Source: Kitagawia praeruptora
Lineage: Eukaryota > Streptophyta > Magnoliopsida > Apiales > Apiaceae
Assembly: GCA_037693485.1 (NCBI GenBank)
Contig: CM075350.1
Span: forward strand, 65,266,001 to 65,330,000
DNA length: 64,000 bases
Direction: 5' to 3'
Under the pieces are notes generated by a model, which was given only the letters and a program-made list of their open reading frames with translations, did not search any database and was not told where the DNA came from. Of this stretch, positions 54,290 through 64,000 are shown piece by piece. How positions within the stretch are numbered: position 1 is the stretch's first letter; the number at the start of each line of letters is the position of its first letter. Made by a program: the position numbers and the translations under genes.

Positions 54290-55255
54290 TTGGTCTCCGC
54301 CGATCAATAAGGAAAAGAGCCCGGATCCTCTGTCCCCTTCTTCATGTCTTTTTCTCTGTTTCCAGCACTTTTTGTATTAAAAAAATGTTTCAGGCGGGAC
54401 CCATTTTAATAAAAATAATATTTTTATTTTTATTTTCCTTAAAATGGGCCCCGCCAGAAACACTTTTTTAATAAAAAAAGATATTTATTAAATATGTCCC
54501 AAATTAAGGGGTGCTTTTATGTTTATATTCCACTTTATTCATAATTTATAAATATGTCCTATGCTTAAAATTTAACTCTTAATTAACTCATATACATATA
54601 ATTATACATATATTTATATTTTATAAGACCAAAATATCCCCTAATACATAATAATATCTATTCTCTTTCTTCCTTCCCCCCTCCTTCTCTTCCTCCCACT
54701 TTTCTTCTCCGACGAACATTGCCGCCACCGTCACATTCTCCTCCGAGCTTTGGCCCCGCAGGGGCACCTTTCCCATCAACCCATAATTGCATTCGAAATA
54801 GATGAGAGATTACTAATGAAGTCAATAATAGCATATTAATTAATCCAGACAGAGGCACAACCTATGTATACAGAGTGAACTCCGATCCTTAGGTAATCAG
54901 ATCTGTCTTTTAACAGGACTAATGTGCCGTCAGCTTCTAACGTAAATTACTGCTGCATAAAACCATTCCAATAAACATTAAAACATAACATATTACAATT
55001 ATAAATAAGAGGACAAAATTGTCTTTTAATAATATATAGTTATTTATTTAATCATGGTTACAACAAAAAAAGGACAAATTTGAAAAATGGGATATATTTA
55101 TAACAACAAATAAAAATAGGACACAATTACAAATGACATTTTAAAATGGGATATATTAGAAAAAAAATCCAAAAAAAAAGAGCAGGGACTGAGAAGGGGC
55201 ATGGAAAAGAAAACAGAGGATTCGGACTCGAAGGAAAAGGTTATCTCTAGTCTCC
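54290..55255. other. AT-rich segment with inverted repeats, possible decayed DNA transposon
   Basis: An inner inverted repeat lies at 54379-54409 and 54439-54469 (GGCGGGACCCATTTTAA against TTAAAATGGGCCCCGCC). Sequence at 54330-54345 (GGATCCTCTGTCCCCTT) is loosely repeated in inverse near 55190-55230. Both may be parts of one old element. No gene is visible. Confidence 0.35.
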
Positions 55256-55867
55256 ATTGATACAACTTATGTACAGATTGTTTTTAGTATTTTTTAGTAG
55301 ATTATTTATATTTTAATATAAAGTTTTTTTATTAATATAAAAGTAAATTATAAAATAAAATAAAATATATTTAATGGTATTTTGCAGTATGATTTTGTAC
55401 TTGTATTTTGAAAGTAAATAATATAAATAATAATAATAATAATATGTTATTGACGAAATTCAAACTTAATATTAGTTTAGAAAATAAATAATTAAATGTT
55501 CATTATACATGCTGTGTTGACAGGTTTGAACCTTGAACTTGTTTAAATATTTCATATTTAATGCTCCAATAATTTTATAATTTAATGATTGTTATTTACT
55601 CTCTAACGTTCATGTCTTATAATTTAACTGTTGTTATTATTGAATCAAATCAAATTACCATTGACAAAAATATTTTATGTTTTACTTATAATATTATAAT
55701 ATTATATTTTTTTAAACGATAGATGATTGCAGCAATATTTTAGAACATAAATCTTTAATAACCAAAACTAAGTCACTAAATTGCATGGTGGGCTGGTGGC
55801 TATAGTTTATTCATTATTGTAACCAATGTGACAACAAGGTTGTTACATCCATTTATATATATAATAT
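55256..55867. other. AT-rich DNA, nothing recognised
   Basis: I see no ORF, RNA gene or clear repeat in this stretch. Confidence 0.5.
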
Positions 55868-56542
55868 TAATACATATTATTTAGGCTTTGTGTGTTTTTT
55901 TTTTGAATTTTATTAATAATAGAGATTTAACCAAACCAAAGAGTGACCAAAAAAAGAGTGAACAAAAAAAGAGTAACAAACCAAATATACCATGTTTTGC
56001 TTATATTTTGAATTATTATAGTTGTATTTTGAATATTAATACATATTATTTAGGCTATGTGTGTTTTTTTTTAATTTTATTAATAATAGAGATTTAACCA
56101 AACCAAAGAGTGACCAAAAAAAGAGTACCAAAAAAGAGTGACAAAAAAGTGAGTACCAAACCAAATATACCCTGTTTTGCTTATAATAGTATAGTATAGA
56201 TATTAATATTAATACATATTATTTAGGCTTTGTGTGTTTTTTTTTTTGAATTTTATTAATAATAGAGATTTAACCAAACCAAAGAGTGACCAAAAAAAGA
56301 GTGACCAAAAAAAGAGTAACAAACCAAATATACCATGTTTTGCTTATATTTTGAATTATTATAGTTGTATTTTGAATATTAATACATATTATTTAGGCTA
56401 TGTGTTTTTTTTTTTTAATTTTATTAATAATAGAGATTTAACCAAACCAAAGAGTGACCAAAAAAAGAGTACCAAAAAAGAGTGACAAAAAAGTGAGTAC
56501 CAAACCAAATATACCTGTTTGCTTATAATAGTATAGTATAGA
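55868..56542 (-). repeat. Duplicated dimeric repeat at a Helitron-type 5' end
   Basis: A unit of about 170 bp (AATACATATTATTTAGGCT ... AACCAAACCAAAGAGTGACC) occurs four times. The dimer is repeated as 55868-56212 and 56213-56542. Each dimer ends, on the minus strand, with the Helitron 5' signature A|TCTATACTATACTATTATA (at 56200 and 56542). Short ORFs across it are by-products of the repeat. Confidence 0.75.
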
Positions 56543-57251
56543 TAGAAGGATATAATGAAATTTCCTTTTGGAGTAGATTTGATAAATTTGTATCAATTTT
56601 TTATTTAATATTTCTGACGAATATATTTCTGACGAATATATATATATTTAAGTATTTAAATTTATGTTTTTGATTTATATAAATCCTTTGAAACCGTAAG
56701 CCACAATTTTTTTTTAAAAAAAACATGAAATTATAAAAAGTAAAAAGAGATAGTACACAGGAGAAGAGACCACGTGAATTAGGTGTATCTCGAAGAATTG
56801 GGCATTCCATATTTCCATACCAACCACAATAATGCAAGTGAAGAAGAAGCTTCCAGTCAACTTACTCCAATTTAAGCCTCACATCTCTAATAGGTCCCGT
56901 GCTCAGTCGTCTGTTCTAGAAATTTTGCTACTTGATTTTTTATCTTCTTTTTCCCAACGTATTTTTCAAATGAAAATGTATCATGTTGTAGTGTCAACTT
57001 TGTAAACCAATCTTAAAAAAATAGTATTCTTTAAACTATATTTTGTTTAGTATAAAGTATAAATCTGTAACAAACACTCTCAAGTCCAAGTTCACACCCG
57101 AATATTTTTTATTTGGAGTAATTTACATTTTGCATCCCTCTAGTTTTAGTTTTTTTCATTTAAGATTCAATAGTTTCAGAATCAAAATTTTGCATCCCTC
57201 TACTTTAGTATCCCGTAACATATTCCATCTCCTATGCTAATTTCCGTCAAA
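56543..57251. other. Intergenic DNA, nothing recognised
   Basis: It contains two nearby TTTTGCATCCCTCTA words (57130 and 57190) that probably belong to the left end of the adjacent foldback element. No gene is visible. Confidence 0.45.
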
Positions 57252-57690
57252 GTTGACCGTTAATGTTAGTCAACATTGATATTTGTAGGGGTATTTTAGT
57301 CATTTACTTGAATAAATATTTTCTAAAAAGTAAAATAAAATAAAAAAACATAATTTTTTTTAAATTTTATATTTGTAAATTTAACACATTTGCACATGTC
57401 ATTGATAATATTTTTAAATAGATTCAATATAATTTTTTTATGGTTTAAAAATATTAAATTCAATTATAATAAATTAAAATTATCATACTTTCAAAAAAAA
57501 ATGAACTACTTATATTGAATCTATTTAAAAATATTATTAATGACATATGTAAATGTGTTAAATTTATAAATATAAAATTTACAAAATTTTATGTTTTCTG
57601 ATTTTATTTTACTTTTTAGAAAATATTTATTCAAGTAAATGACTAAAATACCCTTGCAAATATTAATGTTGACTAACATTAACGGTCAAT
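57252..57690. mobile_element. Foldback (long inverted-repeat) MITE
   Basis: The two arms are inverted copies. GTTGACCGTTAATGTTAGTC at 57252 pairs with its complement ending near 57690. Pairing continues through CATTTACTTGAATAAATATT and TTGAATCTATTTAAAAATAT to a short central loop near 57440-57500. It would transcribe into a long hairpin with arms of about 190-200 bp. Confidence 0.75.
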
Positions 57691-58239
57691 TTTATTTTTA
57701 ACGGCTAGATCCGTCGTTTTTCATTTATTTATTTTATGATTTACCGGTTCTTATTTATTTTGTCGTACTTAAAACCAGACTACCGATTACCAAAGTTTTG
57801 GACAGAATCACTCTTACATTTATTATTAAAATTATATTTGGTTATTAGTAGAACTATCTTCAAATAATAAGAAGGGTATTTTGATAATCAAAACGAAATA
57901 TAAGTAGGTTTCATGAATCGAACATAATTTTTAACGTAAAAAATTGTCAATTTCTTGTCTCTTTTGTTTCTGTGTGGTTTTAATTGGAAAATAATTATTA
58001 AACTATCACTAAATTAATGAATATTTTGTTAATTTCATGTGGGTTATAAAATCATACAAATCAAATTTTAAGAATTTAAGATAGAGCACAAATATTAAAT
58101 TGAACGTGTAAAATCTAATATATATATATATATATATATAGGCTAGCGTTAATAAATAAATTATATTTCATTTATTTTAATGGCCCCGCTAGGGGCACCT
58201 TCACAAAAAACTTATAAAATTCTTGGCTCTATTCAACAA
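57691..58239. other. Intergenic DNA before the third gypsy element
   Basis: There is no gene. A TA microsatellite lies at about 58119-58140, and a GGCCCCGCTAGGGGCACCTT word at 58182 resembles one at 54742. Confidence 0.5.
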
Positions 58240-58721
58240 TGATATGGGCTAAAAGTAAGCCCTAAAGACACATTTAATGTGGCATTAATTAGACCTAGAA
58301 TGGTCCAAACGTGGGGCCCAAACCCCAATTATAATATTAATTTCGTAATTAATATTAGGGGAAATTACCAGCTCGGCAATAAGAGTCAAACAAGGATATT
58401 ACTCTTGCCTGACTTAGTCTCCAAGATACATATTCCAACATGGAAACTGGTTCCTACATACTAGGATCTGGAACCTTCTTCTAGGCGATGACTTGCCCAC
58501 CAAGTCACCTAACCCTACTACGATTCTAAGGCTTCTCAGCCTATATAAAGGGTCTGACCCCTCATTCCAAGAACTACGTTTTTGGCTTGATTCTCAATAC
58601 GAGATACGTAGGCACTCTGTGAGGACCGATTAGTCCCGAACACGGAAACAACCATTAAAGCTCGAAGCTTACCAACCCTAGCATTAAATACAATTCGTAA
58701 CTTAGTTTTTATTCCATAACA
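58240..58721 (+). repeat. 5' LTR of the third gypsy element (start inferred)
   Basis: The end CATAACA at 58721 is firm because the primer-binding site follows. The start is set at TGATATGGGC, the best inverse match to the end. A TATATAAAG promoter element lies near 58543. Confidence 0.55.
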
Positions 58722-58723
58722 TT

Positions 58724-58740
58724 TGGCGCCGTCTGTGGGA
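58724..58740 (+). other. Primer-binding site of the third gypsy element
   Basis: TGGCGCCGTCTGTGGGA is identical over 17 bases to the site of the element at 17322. Confidence 0.85.
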
Positions 58741-58753
58741 CAAGACATCAACC

Positions 58754-61283
58754 ATGGTTCAAACACGAAGAACAACGTTGACTACCACCGATCCTATTCC
58801 TCTCAGCTCTGCTCCGCCCACCACGGATCCGGTGCCCCCAACAACCGGGACGATCGTTCAACATCAAGTTTCTCAACCCCTAGGGACGACTTCCCATGTT
58901 GAGAGTACGTTACCTCCGATCGTCCACACAAATCCAGGGACTAATCCCCTTCAGATGGTGGTCTCTCCCTTGATTGTAGATCTCAACAACCCTCCACAAG
59001 GGGTCCAGATCCACACTACGGATCTCCCCGTGAACACCAACCCGATGTATGGGTTGCCTAACTACCCTCCGAGATCGAGAGTATCTTGACTACTCTGGTC
59101 CCTATACCGATGAATCGTCTTCTGATGATGAAGATCGTGATGAAGCCCCGAGAAGGCGACGTGTTAGTAGAGAACCTCTGAGTAGGCGTCAAACTATCCA
59201 TGATGGACCCCCGTCAACAATTGCAGAAAGGATCAAGGCTCATGAAGCCGAGATCTTAAGATTAAAGGAAGATATGGCAAGGGAACAAGCGAGGTTGCAT
59301 CATAATAGACTACCTCCAAACTCAGGAGGGATTCCTTTTATTGATTTAGAGAGGCCTTCGAGGAGGCAGAGAAGGGCTGATGCCTCAACTGATAAAACGG
59401 CAAGGGTAGAAACTCCTAGGAGTAACCCCAAAGATTTAATGCCATTGGGAGATCCAGATGATCCTACACCCCCGTTTACTGAGGAAGTGATGAATGCTCG
59501 TATCTCAAAGAAGTTCAAGATGCCGACAATTAAGGCTTACGATGGAACGGGTGACCCCGCGAATCACGTTAGGACATTCTCAAACGCACTGCTATTGCAG
59601 CCTGCAAGTGACGCTTTGAAGTGTAGGGCGTTCCCTCAAACCCTGTCGGGTATGGCTCAAAGATGGTACAGCCGGTTGCCTGCAAACTCAATTGGCTCGT
59701 TCAAGGAGTTAAGTGCTGCATTTGTTAGTCAGTTCATCAGTGGGAAGGTGCATGAGAAAAGCTCTGCATCCATTATGTATGTGGTACATGGGAAGAATGA
59801 AAATCTGAGAGATTATTTGAAGAGGTTCACTAAGGAAACGTTGAACATCACTGATTTGGAGAATAAGGTGGCAATGGTGGCCCTAGAGCATGGCACCATC
59901 GACTTATACTTTAAAAGGTCGTTGGCAAAGCATCCTCCCGAGAATATGGCTGAGCTCCAGCGAAGGGCTGATAAGTATATCAAGGCTGAGGATAGTACCA
60001 AGAAGGAGGCCACAGTGAGCAATGGTCGAGGTAACAATGATACAAAGAAGAGAAAGCAGGATCAGGAGTACGATGCTAGGGACAAGTATCCCCGGACTAG
60101 CAAGGACTCTGACTCACCACCAAAGAAGAATTTTGGACCGAGATTTTCTGATTATGCAAGATTGAATGCTCCTAGGAGTCAAATCTTGTTAGAGATAGAG
60201 AAGGATAAGGACTTTCGATGGCCGAAGCCACTAAAGGGTGATCCCGCAAAGAGAGACAAAGGCCAATACTGTAGGTTCCACCGAGATGTGGGGCATGATA
60301 CAGATGATTGTAGGCAGTTGAAGGATGAGATTGAATTCTTGATCCGTAAGGGAAAATTGAATAAATTTACTAAGGGTGAAGATCGTGGAACCCAAAGAAG
60401 GGACTACGATAGGAGAGACAATGACAGAAGAGATAATGATCGTGATCGTAACATGCAGCCCCGAGGGCCAGTTATCAACATGATTTGGGGAGGCCCGACA
60501 GCGGCCGGTACAACTCGAAACTCTCGAAAAGCGTATGCCAGAGAGGTGATGCACATTGTGGGAGAGGCCCCGAAACGTGCTAGGACTGAAACAATGATTG
60601 GTTTTGATGATTCTGATCTTGAAGGGGTGAAGTTCCCCCATGATGACCCGTTGGTCATAACCCCTGTGATTGGGAACTCGGAGGTAAAGCGAGTCTTGAT
60701 AGACAATGGAGCTTCTGTTGATATTTTGTTTCACGATGCGTTTATAAAGATGGGATACACCGACTCTCAGCTTACCCCAACTAATATGCCAATCTACGGA
60801 TTTAATGGGATAGAGTCCAAAGTTGAGGGAACTATTCAACTACCCGTGACAATTGGGCAAGAGCCTAAAGAAGCTACTCAGATGTTGAATTTCCTGGTAA
60901 TCAAGGCAGCCTCGACCTATAATGCAATCCTGGGAAGGACTGGACTTCATGCGTTCAAGGCTGTTGCCTCCACTTACCACATGAAGATTAAGTTTCCAAC
61001 CCGGAATGGGGTCGGAGAACAAAAAGGCGATCAAAAGATGGCAAGAAGTTGTTATGTATCTGCATTGAGTGCTGATGGAGTCGGGGGGCAGGTACTCCCA
61101 ATTGAAGATATGGATGTCCGTGGTGACGATGAACACCGAGGAAAGCCAGCTGAGGATTTGATCCCTATTCCTCTAGAGCTGGGCGACCCTGAGAAGGTTA
61201 CCTATATAGGAGCTTCCCTACAGGAACCTCTCAAGGGAGAGTTGATAGCATTCTTACAAGAGAATAGTGATGTGTTTGCTTAG
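58754..61283 (+). pseudogene. Gag-protease region of the third gypsy element, frameshifted and stopped
   Basis: The frame starts at ATG 58754 (TRRTTLTTTDPIP), shifts near 59060-59090, and continues in the frame of the ATG at 59049 to a TAG at 61281-61283. It contains an acidic/Arg-rich segment and a Gag capsid region (FKMPTIKAYDGTGDPANHV and AQRWYSRLPANSIGSFKEL). A knuckle-like CRFHRDVGHDTDDC follows, then an aspartic protease with VLIDNGASVDILFHDAF and a YNAILGRTGLHAF segment. The stop falls in DVFA, where the intact element has Trp. Confidence 0.88.
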
Positions 61284-64000
61284 ACAGCTGCCGACATGCC
61301 AGGGATTGATCCCCAACTCATAACTCATAAACTGAATGTTGATCCCAAACGGAAGACAATAAAGCAGAAAAAGAGGAATTTTGCTCCTGAGAGGCAGGAG
61401 GCCATTAAGCAAGAAGTTGACAAGCTTTTGGAAGCTGGTTTTATTGAAGAGATTCAGTTCCCCGAATGGTTGGCTAATCCCGTCATGGTCAAGAAAGCAA
61501 ATGGAAAATGGAGAATGTGTATCGACTTCACTGATTTAAATGACGCATGCCCAAAGGATTGCTTCCCTTTGCCAAGAATTGACACCCTGATAGATGCCAC
61601 AACTGGGCATGAGATGTTGAGCTTCATGGATGGTTTCAGTGGTTATAATCAGATTAAGATGCACAAGGATGACATCCCAAAGGTATCTTTCGTAACTGAC
61701 TTTGGTGTTTTCTGTTATCTTGTTATGGCTTTTGGTCTAAAGAATGCAGGAGCTACTTACCAACGATTGGTGAATAAGATATTCGCCCATCTGATTGGAA
61801 AAACCATGGAGGTCTATGTTGATGACATGTTAGTCAAGAGCCTACTCAAGGCTGACCATATCAAGCACATCAGAGAGGCATTCGAAGTGCTGAGGCACCA
61901 CAAGATGATGTTGAATCCAGCCAAGCGTGCTTTTGGCGTTGGATCTGGAAAGTTTTTGGGTTTGATGGTTTCGAAAAGAGGCATAGAGGCCAACCTCGAC
62001 AAGATCAAAGCCATCCTAGACATGGAACCACCCCGTTCCGTGAGGGACGTACAGAAGTTAACCGGCAGAGTGGCTGCTCTAGGGAGATTCATCTCCAAAT
62101 CTGGTGATAAGTGCTTGCCCTTCTTTCAAGCACTAAAGAAAGTGAAATTTTTTGAATGGACTGATAAAAGCCAAGAGGCCTTTGAATAGTTGAAGAAGTA
62201 CATGGCCGAAGCCCCGCTGTTGGCCAAGCCAAGTCCCGGAGAGACTCTTTATCTGTATCTAGCAGTGTCTGAACAAGCATTGAGTGCCATCCTCATTAAA
62301 GAAGAGAACAAGGTTCAGAGACCTATCTACTATGTAAGCAAGGTGCTCCACGGAGCTGAGTTAAATTACTCATCCATCGAAAAATTTGCTTTGGCATTGG
62401 TAACAACTTCAAGGAAGTTACGATCGTACTTTCATTCACACAAAATCGTAGTCCTGACGGACCAGCAGTTGAGGAATATATTGCACAGCCCAAAGGCTAG
62501 TGGAAGACTGATTAAGTGGGCAATTGAGCTCGGAGAATTTGACATAACGTATAAGCCGTGAACGGCCATCAAGGATCAGGCATTAGTTGACTTCGTGGTT
62601 GAATGTACCATTGACAACCAAGAAGTCGGGGGGCAGGAGATGTTAACCACCCCTGAAAGTGGAGACAAAGATGAAGAACTTGTACCTGATCAGAAGGAAT
62701 ATTAGGTGCTCTATTTTGATGGAGCATCAAAAACAAAATCTAGTGGTGCAGGTTTAGTTTTGAAAAGCCCCGATGGGTTCACAGTTGAATATGCTTTGAA
62801 GTTGGACTTTCCGACAACCAACAATGAAGCTGAGTATGAAGCCTTGATAGCTGGTTTTGGCTTGGCCAGAATCATGAGGGTCAAGAACCTCAAAGTTTGT
62901 GGAGATTCAAGATTGGTGGTCTCGCAAGTGAATGGTGAATTTGAGGCCAAGGACGAAACTATGACAAAGTATTTGCGAGTCATGAAAGCTGTCATGACTC
63001 AGTTTGATGAGTGCTATGTAGAACACATTTCGAGAGAAGAGAACGTTAAGGCCGATGCCCTATCTAAGTTCGCTTTTTCCGAGATAGAAAATTATGTAGG
63101 GAGTGTTTACTTCCAGGTCTTGAAGGCCCCGACCATCAACTCTAAGTTGGTAGCACCAATTGACGTGGTAAGCTGTTGGATAGATCCTATTAAAGCTCAC
63201 CTTGAAACAGGTTGGCTCCCTGACAATGCCTTGGAGGCACGAAAACAATCAGTGAGAGCATTGAGATATGCCCTGATCGAAGGCATCCTGTACAAGAGAT
63301 CATTTGTCATCCCGTACTTGAAATGTTTAAGGCCCCAAGAGGCAAGAGAGGCCTTGGAGGAAGTTCATGAAGGGATATGTGGGCAATACTTGGGGGGCAG
63401 AGCCCTAGCTTATAAGATCACTCGACTAGGATTCTATTGGCCGGAGATGTTGGCCGATGCACAGAATTACGTCAAGAAGTGTGACAGATGTCAAAAACAC
63501 GCTCCAATTGTAAGACAGCTGCCTGAGATGTTAACGTCAGTCAGCTCTCCCATTCCATTTGCAATGTGGGGGATGGACATACTTGGTCCTTTTCCTATGG
63601 CTTCAGCACAGAGGAAGTTTCTGATAGCCGCCATTGACTACTTCACCAAGTGGATTGAGGCTAAGCCTCTAGCCAAGATAACCACCAAGCAAGTTGCCCA
63701 GTTCTTTTGGGAGAACATAATTTGTAGGTATGGAATCCCGCGAATCCTTGTGACGGATAATGGGACGCAGTTTAACAATGAGGAGTTCAAGAAGTATTGT
63801 GAGGAAAATGCTATTGAGCTTTGATTTACTTTAGTAGCACACCCGCAAGCTAATGGACATGCCGAGGTAGCCAATCGGATCATCCTTGATGGACTAAAGA
63901 AAAGGGTCGAACGCTCAAGGAATACCTGGGTGGATGAGTTGCTACCTATACTCTGGGCTTATCGCACCACTTGTAAGGTAACTACTGGAGCAACCCCGTT
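61284..64000 (+). pseudogene. Pol region of the third gypsy element (RT, two RNase H, integrase), with stops, truncated by the window
   Basis: The same frame continues past the gag stop. Reverse transcriptase has FMDGFSGYNQI and YVDDML. A first RNase H domain follows, then an archaeal-type RNase H with LYFDGAS and NNEAEYEALIAGF. Integrase has the HHCC region (HEGICGQYLGGRAL, CDRCQKH) and a core with GMDILGP and VTDNGTQF. In-frame stops lie at 62187 (TAG), 62559 (TGA), 62703 (TAG) and 63822 (TGA). Each can be explained by a single transition. Confidence 0.9.

Larger units (their letters stand above)
58240..64000 (+). mobile_element. Degraded Tat-lineage Ty3/gypsy element, running off the window
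   Basis: The 5' LTR, primer-binding site, gag-protease, reverse transcriptase, both RNase H domains and most of integrase are present. The rest, with the 3' LTR, lies beyond 64000. Domain order and sequence parallel the intact element at 16895-27048, but the two are clearly different families. The reading frame has a frameshift and five in-frame stops, so this copy is not autonomous. The LTR start at 58240 is inferred. Confidence 0.88.

Noticed and set aside
54658..54858. Minus-strand ORF with a Gly/Arg-rich end
   Set aside because: It is short, lies in low-complexity CT-rich DNA, and has no recognisable domain or splice context.
55888..56485. Two similar short ORFs with an FFLNFINNRDLTKPKSDQKK motif
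   Set aside because: They are by-products of the duplicated Helitron-type repeat and have no start context or homology.

Overview
This window looks like nuclear DNA of a flowering plant, most likely a eudicot. It holds an intron-containing SPF27/MOS4-type splicing-factor gene, a two-exon chalcone-synthase-like gene, plant-type LTR retrotransposons, a CACTA element, Helitrons, a tRNA-derived SINE and Stowaway-like MITEs, all in AT-rich DNA. The species cannot be told from the sequence. Only two host genes are clearly visible. One is the MOS4/BCAS2 homologue on the plus strand (six coding exons, 9854-12919). The other is a type III polyketide synthase on the minus strand (exon 1 27231-27054, exon 2 16459-15468).

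Layout. 1-7499: a young non-autonomous Athila-like Ty3/gypsy element with one intact gag-protease ORF. 7500-9853: MITE-rich intergenic DNA. 9854-12919: MOS4. 12920-15467: intergenic DNA with a SINE. 15468-27231: the polyketide synthase, whose single intron holds a complete 10.15 kb Tat-lineage gypsy element (16895-27048). That element has LTRs that look identical, an uninterrupted 1835-codon polyprotein, and a spliced gene on its opposite strand. 27232-33054: AT-rich DNA built around a minus-strand Helitron and a Stowaway MITE. 33060-51191: an 18.1 kb Ty1/copia (Sirevirus-like) element with gag, pol and an envelope-like third ORF, all broken; the third ORF is split by a 6.57 kb CACTA element (40804-47377). 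The CACTA element carries 176-bp tandem repeats, arrays of an ACGT-core motif and a captured auxin-receptor (TIR1/AFB) exon. 51192-58239: AT-rich repeats. 58240-64000: a decayed Tat-lineage gypsy element running off the window.

The most interesting locus is the polyketide synthase. The gypsy element landed on the first five intron bases, so its target-site duplication (GTAAG in gene orientation) is the 5' splice site itself. The LTR end then supplies a T, which regenerates a consensus donor. The synthase keeps its full coding capacity (389 codons, catalytic Cys164-His303-Asn336), but its intron is now about 10.6 kb. The element's antisense gene runs in the same direction as the host gene. The nested insertions give relative ages: the copia element (about 1.25% LTR divergence) is older than the CACTA inside it, and the two gypsy elements with identical LTRs are the youngest datable LTR insertions.
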